From positions 62,001-126,000 of the forward strand of contig NZ_OGTP01000016.1 in assembly GCF_900258035.1 (NCBI RefSeq): 64,000 bases of DNA. Reading direction: 5' to 3'. The DNA is from Caballeronia novacaledonica. Its GTDB lineage: Bacteria; Pseudomonadota; Gammaproteobacteria; Burkholderiales; Burkholderiaceae. Every line of letters begins with the position of its first letter. Within the stretch, counting starts at the first letter, position 1. Of the stretch, positions 45,003 to 54,394 are shown in pieces. A program made the translations under genes and the position numbers. The notes below the pieces were generated by a model, which was not told where the DNA came from, did no database searches, and saw nothing but the letters and a program-made list of their open reading frames with translations.

Positions 45003-46100
45003 TTAGGTCAGCGAAATATCGGTGACGCGGCGTGGCGCTTCCAGATACTCCTTCGACTGCATCTCGACGATGCGCGACACCGTGCGCGCGAACTCGTTGG
45101 CCATCGGTCCTTCCACGTACAGCTCCTCCGCGGGCACCGCCGCCGACATCAGCAGTTTCACCTTGTGGTCGTAGAACACGTCGATGAGCCACGTGAAGCG
45201 GCGGGCTTCGGACGCCATGCGAGGCGTCATCTGCGGCACGTCGGAGAGAATGACCGCGTGAAAACGGTTCGCCAGTTCCAGATAATCGTTCTGCGAGCGC
45301 GGGCCGCCGCAGAGCGTGGCGAAGTCGAACCACACGACGCCGTCCGCCTTGCGCAGCGCCTTGATCTCGCGTTTTTCGATATGCAGGATCGGGCTTTCGT
45401 CGGGCACGGCCGCGAGCTTCGCGTAATCCGCGCGCAGCGCTTCGCTCGCCGCCGCGCCGAGCGGCGTGTGATACGCCTTCACCTGCGACAGCGTGCGCTT
45501 GCGGTAGTCGGTGCCGGCATCGACGTTGAGCACGTCGAGATGCTGCTTGATGAGTTCGATCGCAGGCAGCAGACGATCGCGATGCAGCCCTTCCGGATAC
45601 AGCGTGTCCGGCTGGTAATTGGACGTCATCACGAACTGCACGCCGTTCTTGAAGAGGCGATCGAGCAGGCGATAGAGAATCATCGCGTCGGCGATATCCG
45701 AGACGTGAAATTCGTCGAAGCAGATCAGCCTATAACGTTTGGCGATGCGTTTCGCGAGTTCGTCGAGCGGATCGGCCTGTCCTTTCAGTTCTTCCAGCTC
45801 GCGATGCACTTCGCGCATGAACTCATGAAAATGCAGACGCGTCTTGCGCTGCACCGGCACGATTGCGTAGAAGCTGTCCATCAGAAAGCTCTTGCCGCGC
45901 CCGACGCCGCCCCACATGTAGACACCGCGCGGCAGGTCCGGATGCACGAGAAACTTCTTGAGCGCGTTGGAGCGGCGGGCCTTGTACGCGACCCATTCTT
46001 CGTAGCAGCGCTGCAGGCGCGCGACCGCCGCGAGTTGCGCCTCGTCCGATTGATAACCCCGCGTGCGCAGTTCGTTTTCGTAGTATTCGGTGACGTTCAT
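45003..46100 (-). CDS. zapE: cell division protein ZapE (AFG1-like ATPase)
   Basis: 365 residues. Walker A 'GVYMWGGVGRGKSFLMD', Walker B 'YRLICFDEFHVSDIADAMIL', and the sensor region 'FVMTSNYQPDTLYPEGLHRD'. The C-terminal 'RFTWLIDVFYDHKVKLL' is typical of the AFG1/ZapE family. In E. coli ZapE binds FtsZ at the constriction ring and is needed under low oxygen and heat. Follows lpdA on the same strand with an 86-bp gap containing a hairpin. Confidence 0.94.
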   Translation of the reverse strand: MNVTEYYENELRTRGYQSDEAQLAAVARLQRCYEEWVAYKARRSNALKKFLVHPDLPRGVYMWGGVGRGKSFLMDSFYAIVPVQRKTRLHFHEFMREVHRELEELKGQADPLDELAKRIAKRYRLICFDEFHVSDIADAMILYRLLDRLFKNGVQFVMTSNYQPDTLYPEGLHRDRLLPAIELIKQHLDVLNVDAGTDYRKRTLSQVKAYHTPLGAAASEALRADYAKLAAVPDESPILHIEKREIKALRKADGVVWFDFATLCGGPRSQNDYLELANRFHAVILSDVPQMTPRMASEARRFTWLIDVFYDHKVKLLMSAAVPAEELYVEGPMANEFARTVSRIVEMQSKEYLEAPRRVTDISLT

Positions 46101-46119
46101 CTTCTGCCGTTCGATGTGA

Positions 46120-46156
46120 CGAAGGCGAGCGGTTTGATCCGCTCGCCTTCGTTTTT
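46120..46156 (+). terminator. perfect hairpin between lpdA and zapE, T tract on the plus strand
   Basis: CGAAGGCGAGCGG and CCGCTCGCCTTCG, 13-bp stem, 6-nt loop, followed on the plus strand by TTTTT. The flanking genes are on the minus strand, where the hairpin lacks a T tract, so it would act there as an RNA-stability or processing stem, not as a classic terminator. Confidence 0.5.
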
Positions 46157-46186
46157 GCGATGCTCAATGCCCGAAGCCGAGCTTGC

Positions 46187-47617
46187 TTACATATTCAACG
46201 CGCGCTTGTCGACGGCCAGCGCCGCTTCACGCATCACTTCCGACAGCGACGGATGCGGATGGCAAATCCGGCCGATATCTTCGGACGCGGCCTTGAACTC
46301 CATCGCGACAACGGCTTCCGCGATCAGATCCGAAGCGTCCGCGGCGATCACGTGCACGCCGAGGATTTCGTCGGTCTTCGCGTCCGCGATCATCTTGACG
46401 AAGCCTTCCGCCTTGCCGATGCCCAATGCGCGGCCGTTGGCCATCATCGGGAACTGGCCGGTCTTGATCTCGCGGCCTTCGGCCTTGAGCTGCTGTTCCG
46501 TCTTGCCGACCCACGCGATTTCCGGTTCCGTGTAGATGACCCACGGCACGCAGTTGTAGTCGATGTGCGGCTTCTGACCGTCGATGATTTCCGCCACCGC
46601 CACGCCTTCGTCTTCCGCCTTGTGCGCGAGCATCGGGCCGCGCACGACGTCGCCGATGGCGTACACGTTCGGCACGCTCGTCGCGCAATGGTCGTCGACG
46701 TCGATGAAACCGCGTTCGTTCGCCTTCAGGCCGATGGCTTCCAGACCGAGGTTATCGGTGTTCGGCACGCGGCCGATCGACACGATCAGACGATCCGCTT
46801 CCAGCGTCTGCGCGTTGCCCGCGTCGTCCGTGTAAGCGATGGAAACGCCCTTATCCGACGTCTTCACTTCGCCGATCTTCACGCCGAGGTGAATGTCCAG
46901 ACCTTGCTTCTTGAACTGCTTCGCGGCTTCCTTCGCGAGCGATTCGTCCGCCGCGCCGAGGAATTGCGGCAGCGCTTCGAGCACGGTCACGTCGGCGCCC
47001 AGACGCCGCCACACCGAGCCGAGTTCCAGACCGATCACGCCCGCGCCGATCACGGCGAGCTTCTTCGGCACGGACTCGAACGACAGCGCGCCTTCGTTGT
47101 CGGCGATCAGCGTGTTGTCGACCGGAATGTTCGGCAGATGACGCGCCTTCGAACCCGTCGCGATGATCACGTTCTTCGCCGTGACGGTTTCCGTCTCGCC
47201 TTCGCCCGACACTTCGATCTGCACGCCGGCGTCATTCTTGCCGGTGAACTTGCCATGACCCTTGAGCCACGTGATCTTGTTCTTGCGGAACAGGAACTCG
47301 ATGCCCTTCGTCATTTTTTCGACGATGCCGTCTTTACGGGCCAGCATCTTCGACACATCGAGCTTCACGTCCGACACGCTGATGCCGTGATCGGCCAGAT
47401 GCTTCGACGCGTTCTCGAATTCTTCCGACGACGCCAGCAGCGCCTTCGACGGAATGCAGCCTACGTTCAGGCACGTGCCGCCGAGCTTCATTGCGCCCGC
47501 CGGGTTCTTCCACTTCTCGATACACGCAACCGTCTTGCCGAGTTGCGCTGCGCGAATCGCCGCGATATAGCCGCCAGGGCCAGCGCCGATCACGACGACA
47601 TCAAATTCCTTGGACAT
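46187..47617 (-). CDS. lpdA: dihydrolipoyl dehydrogenase (E3)
   Basis: 476 residues. FAD-binding 'FDVVVIGAGPGGYIAAIRAA', redox disulfide in 'GGTCLNVGCIPSKALL', NAD-binding 'LAVIGAGVIGLELGSVWRRL', and the catalytic His/Glu in 'CHPHPSLSEVMREAAL'. No N-terminal lipoyl domain, as expected for the E3 of the 2-oxoglutarate dehydrogenase complex. It reoxidises dihydrolipoamide on OdhB with NAD. Third gene of sucA-sucB-lpdA. Confidence 0.97.
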   Translation of the reverse strand: MSKEFDVVVIGAGPGGYIAAIRAAQLGKTVACIEKWKNPAGAMKLGGTCLNVGCIPSKALLASSEEFENASKHLADHGISVSDVKLDVSKMLARKDGIVEKMTKGIEFLFRKNKITWLKGHGKFTGKNDAGVQIEVSGEGETETVTAKNVIIATGSKARHLPNIPVDNTLIADNEGALSFESVPKKLAVIGAGVIGLELGSVWRRLGADVTVLEALPQFLGAADESLAKEAAKQFKKQGLDIHLGVKIGEVKTSDKGVSIAYTDDAGNAQTLEADRLIVSIGRVPNTDNLGLEAIGLKANERGFIDVDDHCATSVPNVYAIGDVVRGPMLAHKAEDEGVAVAEIIDGQKPHIDYNCVPWVIYTEPEIAWVGKTEQQLKAEGREIKTGQFPMMANGRALGIGKAEGFVKMIADAKTDEILGVHVIAADASDLIAEAVVAMEFKAASEDIGRICHPHPSLSEVMREAALAVDKRALNM

Positions 47618-47704
47618 GACTTTCCTTTAGTCTGACTCCGCTCTTGCGGAGACGCCTTCAGGCGGTGCGCGCGAGCCTATCGCGCGCACCGAAGGCACTT
47701 GTTC

Positions 47705-49000
47705 TTACAGGTCCAGCAGCAGACGGGCCGGATCTTCCAGCGCGTCCTTCATCGCGACCAGCGACAGCACGGCTTCGCGGCCGTCGATGATGCGGTGGTC
47801 GTACGACAGCGCGAGGTAGTTCATCGGGCGGATCACGATCTGGCCGTTTTCGACCACGGCGCGTTCCTTCGTCGCGTGCACGCCGAGAATCGCGGACTGC
47901 GGCGGGTTGATGATCGGCGTCGAGAGCATGGAGCCGAATACGCCGCCGTTCGAGATGGAGAACGTGCCGCCGGTCATTTCTTCGATCGACAGCTTGCCGT
48001 CCTTGGCCTTCTGGCCGAATTCGGCGATCTTCTTCTCGATGTCGGCGAGGCTCATCTGATCCGCGTTGCGCAGGATCGGCACCACCAGGCCGCGCGGCGA
48101 ACCGACCGCGATACCGATGTCGAAGTAGCCGTGATAGACGATGTCGTTACCGTCGATCGACGCGTTCACGAGCGGGAACTTCTTCAGCGCGTGCACGGCG
48201 GCCTTCACGAAGAACGACATGAAGCCGAGCTTCACGCCGTGTTCCTTCTCGAAGCGGTCCTTGTACTTGTTGCGCAGGTCCATGACCGGCGCCATGTTGA
48301 CTTCGTTGAACGTCGTCAGGATGGCGTTGGTTTGCTGCGATTCGAGCAGACGCTCGGCGATACGCGCGCGCAGACGCGACATCGGCACGCGCTGTTCCGG
48401 ACGGTCGCGGAGCCACTGATCGGCCGATGCCGGCGCCGAAACTTGCGGCAGCGAAGGCTTGGCGGCGCGTGCGGGCGCGGCGGCCGGAGCCGGTGCGGCA
48501 GCTTTGGCAGGTGCGGGAGCCGATGCGGACGCGGCAAGCGCGTCGCCCTTCGTGATGCGGCCGTCGCGGCCCGAACCGGACACCTGATCCACCGAAACGC
48601 CCTTCTCGGCCAGAATCTTCGTCGCGGCCGGCGATGCGGCGCCGCCCGTTGCGCTCGCCTGCGCGGCGGCCGGAGCAGCGGCAACCGGCTCGGCTTGCGG
48701 CGCCGGCTTCACTTCGGCGTCGCCCGCGGCGGCGGCGGCGGGTGCTTCGCCGGCCTTCGCTTCGGTGTCGATCTTCGCGATGAGTTCGTCGGCGGTGACG
48801 ATATCGCCGTCGTGCTTGATCACTTGCGCCAGGACGCCGGCGGACGGCGCGGGCACTTCCAGCACGACCTTGTCGGTCTCGATTTCGATGAGGATTTCAT
48901 CCTGGGCGACAGCCTCACCCGGCTTCTTCTTCCATTGCAGCATGGTCGCTTCCGAGACCGACTCGGAAAGCTGCGGAACCTTGACTTCTACGATAGCCAT
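47705..49000 (-). CDS. sucB: 2-oxoglutarate dehydrogenase E2 (dihydrolipoyl succinyltransferase)
   Basis: 431 residues. One N-terminal lipoyl domain with the modified Lys in 'EIETDKVVLEVPAP'. Ala/Pro-rich linkers flank the peripheral-subunit-binding domain ('ATKILAEKGVSVDQVSGSGR'). The C-terminal acyltransferase core has the catalytic His and Asp in 'LALSYDHRIIDGREAVLSL'. It transfers succinyl to CoA. Lies 80 bp after sucA on the same strand. Confidence 0.97.
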   Translation of the reverse strand: MAIVEVKVPQLSESVSEATMLQWKKKPGEAVAQDEILIEIETDKVVLEVPAPSAGVLAQVIKHDGDIVTADELIAKIDTEAKAGEAPAAAAAGDAEVKPAPQAEPVAAAPAAAQASATGGAASPAATKILAEKGVSVDQVSGSGRDGRITKGDALAASASAPAPAKAAAPAPAAAPARAAKPSLPQVSAPASADQWLRDRPEQRVPMSRLRARIAERLLESQQTNAILTTFNEVNMAPVMDLRNKYKDRFEKEHGVKLGFMSFFVKAAVHALKKFPLVNASIDGNDIVYHGYFDIGIAVGSPRGLVVPILRNADQMSLADIEKKIAEFGQKAKDGKLSIEEMTGGTFSISNGGVFGSMLSTPIINPPQSAILGVHATKERAVVENGQIVIRPMNYLALSYDHRIIDGREAVLSLVAMKDALEDPARLLLDL

Positions 49001-49080
49001 TTCTGTATTGTCCTAATGCGTGTCTGTGTTCGAGCGTGAAACCGGCGGACATCGTGCCCGCCGGCTCCTTCAGGCAGGGA

Positions 49081-51939
49081 TTACTTCGCGACGGTCTGAG
49101 CGCCCTTCAGGCGGCCGAACGCGCCTTCCACGAGCGCCTTCTGCTGCTCGTAGTGTTTCGCGTAGTAGCCGACCGCCGGCGACGCCGAAGCCGGACGGCC
49201 GCTGTAGGCCAGCTTCATGCCTTCGCGCATGCCTTCGCGCAGATGGTGCTCGACGTAGAACCAGGCGCCCTGATTCTGCGGCTCGTCCTGCACCCACACC
49301 ACTTCGGTCGCGTTCTCGTACTTCTTGAGTTCCGCGTCGAACTGCTTGTGCGCGAACGGATACAGCTGCTCGATACGCACGATCGCGACATCGTTGCTCT
49401 TCGCTTCACGGCGATGCGCGACGAGGTCGTAATACACGCGGCCCGAGCACACGATCACACGCTTGACCTTCTTCGCCTCGATGCCTTCCTCGACTTCGCC
49501 GATGACCGGCTGGAACGAGCCCTTCGACAGTTCCGTCAGATCCGACACGGCTTCCTTGTGACGCAGCAGCGACTTCGGCGTGAAGATGATGAGCGGCTTG
49601 CGGAACAGGCGGATCATCTGACGGCGCAGCAGGTGGAAGACCTGCGCCGGCGTCGTCGGCTGGACCACTTGCATGTTGTGATCCGCGCACAGTTGCAGGA
49701 AGCGCTCGATGCGCGCCGACGAGTGCTCCGGACCCTGACCTTCGTAGCCGTGCGGCAGCATCATCGTGAGACCGGAGACGCGGCCCCACTTCACTTCGCC
49801 CGACGAGATGAACTGGTCGATCACGACCTGCGCGCCGTTCACGAAGTCGCCGAACTGCGCTTCCCACGCGACGAACGTGTTCGGTTCGGCCGTCGAATAG
49901 CCGTACTCGAAGCCGAGCACCGCTTCTTCGGACAGCACCGAGTCGATCACCGTGAACTTGGCCTGGCCTTCCGCGATGTTCTGCAGCGGAATGTAGGTGC
50001 CGTCGTTCCAGCGTTCGCGGTTTTGATCGTGCAGCACTGCGTGACGGTGCGTGAACGTGCCGCGGCCCGAGTCCTGGCCCGTCAGACGCACGGCGTAGCC
50101 CGATGCCACCAGCGACGCGAACGCGAGATGCTCGCCCATGCCCCAGTCGAGCTTGGCTTCGCCGAGACCCATCGCGCGGCGGTCGTTGATGACGCGCTCG
50201 ACGAGCGGGTGAACCTTGAAGTTCTCGGGAATCGTCGTGATGCGCTCGGCGAGACGCTTCAGTTCGGCGAGCGGCACGGCGGTGTCGGCCGCGTCGGTCC
50301 ACTTGCGGTTCAGGAACGGCACCCAGTCGACCGCGTACTTGCTCTTGTAGTTCGAGAGCACCGGATCGATCGTGTGATGGCCTTCGTCCATCGCCTGACG
50401 ATATTCCTTGACGTACGTGTCCGCGTCTTCGGCCGTGATCACGCCTTGCTGCACGAGCTTTTCCGCGTAGACGGCGCGCGTGCCCGGATGCTTAGCGATG
50501 GTCTTGTACATCAGCGGCTGCGTGACCGCCGGCGTGTCCTGCTCGTTGTGGCCGAGCTTGCGGAAGCAGATGATGTCGACGACCACGTCCTTGTGGAACT
50601 TCATGCGGAAGTCGATCGCGAGCTGCGTGGCGAGCACGACGGCTTCGGGATCGTCGCCGTTCACGTGCAGCACCGGCGCCTCGATCATCTTGACGACGTC
50701 CGAGCAGTACAGCGTCGAGCGCGCATCGCGCGGGTCCGACGTGGTGAAGCCGATCTGGTTGTTGATGACGATGTGCAGCGTGCCGTGCGTGCCGTAGCCG
50801 CGCGTCTGCGCGAGGTTCAGCGTTTCCATCACGACGCCCTGGCCCGCGAAGGCCGCGTCGCCGTGCACTTGCACCGGCAGCACTTGCAGACCGTCTTCGT
50901 CGCCGCGGCGATCCATACGCGCCTTGGCCGAGCCTTCGACCACCGGATTCACGATTTCCAGGTGCGACGGGTTGAACGCGAGCGACAGGTGAACCGGGCC
51001 GCCTTCGGTCGACACGTCCGACGAGAAGCCCTTGTGGTACTTCACGTCGCCGGCCGGCAGGTCATCGACGTGCTTGCCTTCGAATTCGGCGAAAAGGTCC
51101 GCCGGCATCTTGCCGAGCGTGTTCACCAGCACGTTCAGACGGCCACGGTGCGCCATGCCGATGACGATTTCCTGCACGCCGTTCTTGCCCGCGTGACGCA
51201 CGACTTCGTCCATCGACGCGATGAAGCTCTCGCCGCCTTCCAGCGAGAAGCGCTTCTGGCCGACATACTTGGTGTGCAAGAAACGCTCGAGGCCTTCGGA
51301 GGCCGTCAGGCGCTTCAGGATGTGCTTTTTCTTGTCGTTCGAGAAGGTCGGCGTCGAGCGGATCGACTCGAGCTTCTCCTGCCACCAGCGCTTCTGCTCG
51401 GGATCGCTGATGTACATGAATTCGGCGCCGATCGTGCCGCAGTAGGTGTCGCGCAGAGCCTTGACGATATCGCGCAGCGACGCCTGCTCGAAGCCGAAGT
51501 ACAGGTTGGTCGAGTTGAACACCTGGTCCATGTCGGCTTCGGTGAAGTCGTAGAAACCGGGTTCGAGCTCGGGGATGGCGGGACGCTCGCGACGCTTCAA
51601 CGGGTCGAGATTCGCCCATTGCGTGCCGAGGAAGCGATACGCGCCGATGAGGGATTGGACGTAGACCTGCTTGCGCGCGGTGGTGAGGTCACCGGTGCTT
51701 TCGCGCGGGATGAAGGCGTTGGCCTTCGCGCGCTGTGCGAAAGACTCGACGATGGGGCCGTGGGCCACGTCGTTGTGAGCCGTGCCGTCGGAAGCGGGCA
51801 CGTTCTGCAACGCGTCGAAATAGGCTCGCCAGGTCTCGGGCACTGACGCGGGATTATCGAGATATTGCTCGTACAACTCTTCGACGTACGGAGCATTACC
51901 GCCGAACAGATAAGAGTTCGACTGGAATTGCTTCATCAT
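49081..51939 (-). CDS. sucA: 2-oxoglutarate dehydrogenase E1
   Basis: 952 residues, normal E1o length. N-terminal segment 'SYLFGGNAPYVEELYEQYLD' binds the complex core. The thiamine-diphosphate region has 'VHGDAAFAGQGVVMETLNLA' and 'LHIVINNQIGFTTSDPRDAR'. Further blocks are 'GMAHRGRLNVLVNTLGKM' and 'LPHGYEGQGPEHSSARIER'. It decarboxylates 2-oxoglutarate in the TCA cycle. A strong ribosome site (AAAGGTGAG) precedes the ATG; first gene of the operon. Confidence 0.98.
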   Translation of the reverse strand: MMKQFQSNSYLFGGNAPYVEELYEQYLDNPASVPETWRAYFDALQNVPASDGTAHNDVAHGPIVESFAQRAKANAFIPRESTGDLTTARKQVYVQSLIGAYRFLGTQWANLDPLKRRERPAIPELEPGFYDFTEADMDQVFNSTNLYFGFEQASLRDIVKALRDTYCGTIGAEFMYISDPEQKRWWQEKLESIRSTPTFSNDKKKHILKRLTASEGLERFLHTKYVGQKRFSLEGGESFIASMDEVVRHAGKNGVQEIVIGMAHRGRLNVLVNTLGKMPADLFAEFEGKHVDDLPAGDVKYHKGFSSDVSTEGGPVHLSLAFNPSHLEIVNPVVEGSAKARMDRRGDEDGLQVLPVQVHGDAAFAGQGVVMETLNLAQTRGYGTHGTLHIVINNQIGFTTSDPRDARSTLYCSDVVKMIEAPVLHVNGDDPEAVVLATQLAIDFRMKFHKDVVVDIICFRKLGHNEQDTPAVTQPLMYKTIAKHPGTRAVYAEKLVQQGVITAEDADTYVKEYRQAMDEGHHTIDPVLSNYKSKYAVDWVPFLNRKWTDAADTAVPLAELKRLAERITTIPENFKVHPLVERVINDRRAMGLGEAKLDWGMGEHLAFASLVASGYAVRLTGQDSGRGTFTHRHAVLHDQNRERWNDGTYIPLQNIAEGQAKFTVIDSVLSEEAVLGFEYGYSTAEPNTFVAWEAQFGDFVNGAQVVIDQFISSGEVKWGRVSGLTMMLPHGYEGQGPEHSSARIERFLQLCADHNMQVVQPTTPAQVFHLLRRQMIRLFRKPLIIFTPKSLLRHKEAVSDLTELSKGSFQPVIGEVEEGIEAKKVKRVIVCSGRVYYDLVAHRREAKSNDVAIVRIEQLYPFAHKQFDAELKKYENATEVVWVQDEPQNQGAWFYVEHHLREGMREGMKLAYSGRPASASPAVGYYAKHYEQQKALVEGAFGRLKGAQTVAK

Positions 51940-52257
51940 TTTACGCTCACCTTTCTTCGAGTTTCTCGAGGAAGTGCGGGTTAAGAAACCTTCCGCGCCA
52001 CGGCCTGACCGTTTAGCGGATTGCGCGAATCAAGTCTGCTTGGAAGGACCTAAAAAGCGACAGCTAATCGAAGAAGCATAGCACAGAACCAATCGTCATA
52101 TGACCGATCGCCGCATGCGCTCTCCTTCTCAGCCTTGATGCAACAAGCATGTGCGGACTTTTATGAGATAAACAAGACTCCCTTGCACGACGTCGAAAAA
52201 AGCAAAAGCCGCCCGAAGGCGGCTTTTGTTTTGCGGATGCGAACCGATACCTGAAAC
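51940..52257. other. 318-bp region: sucA leader and typA terminator
   Basis: Holds the sucA ribosome site next to 51940 and the terminator at 52203-52236. The middle is AT-richer and presumably carries the sucA promoter; I cannot place its boxes with confidence. No gene seen. Confidence 0.6.
52197..52228 (-). terminator. rho-independent terminator of typA
   Basis: Minus strand AAAAGCCGCC-TTCG-GGCGGCTTTT followed by GCTTTTTT, about 30 bp past the typA stop. It would also work on the plus strand. Confidence 0.85.
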
Positions 52258-54084
52258 TTATTCGGCGTTCGCTTCGCGGCTTGCGCGGCGACGCTCGTGT
52301 TCCTTCAGATGACGCTTGCGCAGGCGGATCGATTGCGGCGTGACTTCGACGAGCTCGTCGTCGTCGATGAACTCGACCGCGTATTCCAGCGAAAGCTGGA
52401 CCGGCGGCACGAGACGCACGGCTTCGTCGGTGCCCGACGCGCGCACGTTGGTCAACTGCTTGCCCTTGATCGGGTTCACGACGAGGTCGTTGTCGCGGCT
52501 GTGAATGCCGATGATCATGCCTTCATAAAGCGCATCGCCCGGCGACACGAACATGCGGCCGCGATCCTGCAGCTTCCACAGCGCATATGCGACGGCGGCG
52601 CCGTCGTCTTGCGAGATCAGCACGCCGTTGCGACGCTCGCCGACCGAGCCTTCCTTCACCGGCGCGTACGAATCGAACGTGTGGCTCATCAGACCCGTGC
52701 CGCGCGTGAGCGTCAGGAACTCGCTCTGGAAACCGATCAGACCGCGCGCCGAAATCTTGTACTCGAGACGCGTGCGGCCGCGGCCGTCGGACGTCATGTC
52801 GAGCATTTCGCCCTTGCGGCGGCCGAGTTCTTCCATCACGCCGCCCTGATGCTGGTCTTCGATATCGACCGTCAGGTTTTCATACGGCTCGCACTTCACG
52901 CCGTCGATTTCCTGCAGCACCACGCGCGGACGCGACACCGCGAGCTCATAGCCTTCACGACGCATGTTCTCGACGAGAATCGTCAGATGCAGCTCGCCAC
53001 GGCCCGACACTTCGAACGTGGTTTCGTCGCCGGTGTCCTTCACGCGCAGCGCGACGTTGTGGTTCAGTTCCTTCGTGAGACGGTCGCGAATCTGGCGGCT
53101 CGTCACGAACTTGCCTTCCTTGCCCGCGAGCGGCGACGAGTTCACGAGGAAGTTCATCGTGAGCGTCGGTTCGTCGACGGTGATCATCGGCAGCGCTTCG
53201 GGATTGTCCGGCGAGCAGATCGTCACGCCGATGCCGATTTCCTCGATGCCGTTGATCAGCACGATGTCGCCCGCCTGCGCTTCCTCGACCTGCACGCGCT
53301 CGAGGCCGTGGAACGACAGCACCTGATTGATCTTGCGATTGAGGATCGCGCCGTCCGGACCCGAACGCACCGCCACCTGCATGCCGGGGCGGATGCGGCC
53401 GCGCGCGACACGGCCCACGCCGATACGGCCGACGTACGAGTTGTAGTCGAGCGACGTGATTTGCAGTTGCAGCGGGCCTTCCGGATCGGCCGGACGCACC
53501 GGCACGTGTTCGAGAATGGCTTCGAAGAGCGGGCGCATCGTGCCTTCGCGCACTTCGGGATCGAGACCGGCGTAGCCGTTCAGACCGGACGCATACACCA
53601 CCGGGAAGTCGAGCTGCTCTTCGGTTGCGCCGAGCTTGTCGAAGAGATCGAAGGTCTGGTTGATCACCCAGTCGATACGCGCGCCCGGACGGTCCACCTT
53701 GTTGATCACGACGATCGGCTTGAGACCCAAAGCGAGCGCCTTCTTCGTGACGAAGCGCGTCTGCGGCATCGGGCCTTCGACGGCATCGACGAGCAGCAGC
53801 ACGGAATCGACCATCGACAGCACGCGCTCCACTTCACCGCCGAAGTCGGCGTGTCCCGGCGTATCGACGATATTGATGTGCGTGCCTTCGTATTCGACGG
53901 CGCAGTTCTTCGCCAGGATCGTGATGCCACGTTCCTTTTCGATGTCGTTCGAGTCCATGACGCGCTCGGCGACCTGCTGATTTTCCCGGAACGTGCCCGA
54001 CTGACGGAGCAACTGGTCGACGAGCGTAGTCTTGCCGTGGTCGACGTGGGCAATGATGGCGATATTGCGGAGGGCGCGAGTCAT
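52258..54084 (-). CDS. typA: ribosome-associated GTPase TypA/BipA
   Basis: 608 residues. G domain: P-loop 'IIAHVDHGKTTLVDQLLRQS', switch 'EKERGITILAKNCAVEY', 'IVDTPGHADFGGEVERVL' and 'PIVVINKVDRPGARID'. Next come the EF-G-like domains II, III and V, and the TypA-specific C-terminal domain ('DNDLVVNPIKGKQLTNVRAS'). It binds 70S ribosomes, aids 50S assembly and is needed under cold and other stress. Driven by an extended -10 promoter at 54211-54219. Confidence 0.97.
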   Translation of the reverse strand: MTRALRNIAIIAHVDHGKTTLVDQLLRQSGTFRENQQVAERVMDSNDIEKERGITILAKNCAVEYEGTHINIVDTPGHADFGGEVERVLSMVDSVLLLVDAVEGPMPQTRFVTKKALALGLKPIVVINKVDRPGARIDWVINQTFDLFDKLGATEEQLDFPVVYASGLNGYAGLDPEVREGTMRPLFEAILEHVPVRPADPEGPLQLQITSLDYNSYVGRIGVGRVARGRIRPGMQVAVRSGPDGAILNRKINQVLSFHGLERVQVEEAQAGDIVLINGIEEIGIGVTICSPDNPEALPMITVDEPTLTMNFLVNSSPLAGKEGKFVTSRQIRDRLTKELNHNVALRVKDTGDETTFEVSGRGELHLTILVENMRREGYELAVSRPRVVLQEIDGVKCEPYENLTVDIEDQHQGGVMEELGRRKGEMLDMTSDGRGRTRLEYKISARGLIGFQSEFLTLTRGTGLMSHTFDSYAPVKEGSVGERRNGVLISQDDGAAVAYALWKLQDRGRMFVSPGDALYEGMIIGIHSRDNDLVVNPIKGKQLTNVRASGTDEAVRLVPPVQLSLEYAVEFIDDDELVEVTPQSIRLRKRHLKEHERRRASREANAE

Positions 54085-54210
54085 ATAGAGGTGTCTTGGT
54101 TGTGCGCCGTCGGAGCGAGTCTCTTCAGCGAGACTCCTTGGCTCGGCAAGCCCCCCATGAAACCGTCATGCAAGCATGACCACGCGGGCCCGGCGCGGTG
54201 AGAACCGTAA

Positions 54211-54219
54211 ATTATAGCA
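54211..54219 (-). promoter_or_regulatory. extended -10 promoter of typA
   Basis: Minus strand TGCTATAAT: a perfect -10 with the TGn extension, about 127 bp before the typA ATG. The -35 is weak, as usual for extended -10 promoters. Confidence 0.7.
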
Positions 54220-54327
54220 CGCATGGATGTCGTTCCCTTGCAATAGGACCCAACCCGTAAGCAGGCTCGTGAGCCAGCCTGTCGCAGCCGCGACCACGCG
54301 ATTGTTAAGCGTTTTCAGAAAAGATTG

Positions 54328-54356
54328 TTGCAGGGGCTGATACGCTTGCCTATAAT
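54328..54356 (+). promoter_or_regulatory. sigma-70 promoter of the marR-efflux operon
   Basis: TTGCAG (54328-54333), 17-nt spacer, TATAAT (54351-54356), 38 bp before the marR ATG. TAGT-CA-ACTA and CTATTGCAA lie just after the -10 and are candidate MarR operators. Confidence 0.75.
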
Positions 54357-54394
54357 CCTGCCTAGTCAACTATTGCAACCGCATAATTATTTCC

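Larger units (their letters stand above)
54085..54394. other. 310-bp divergent regulatory region between typA and marR
   Basis: Carries the typA promoter (54211-54219), the marR promoter (54328-54356) and two opposed copies of TTGCAATAG (54238-54246 and 54370-54378 as CTATTGCAA). No gene. Confidence 0.7.

Noticed and set aside
49036..51846. 936-codon plus-strand frame opposite sucA
   Set aside because: Antisense shadow of sucA; no family features.
52297..54201. 634-codon plus-strand frame opposite typA
   Set aside because: Antisense shadow of typA.
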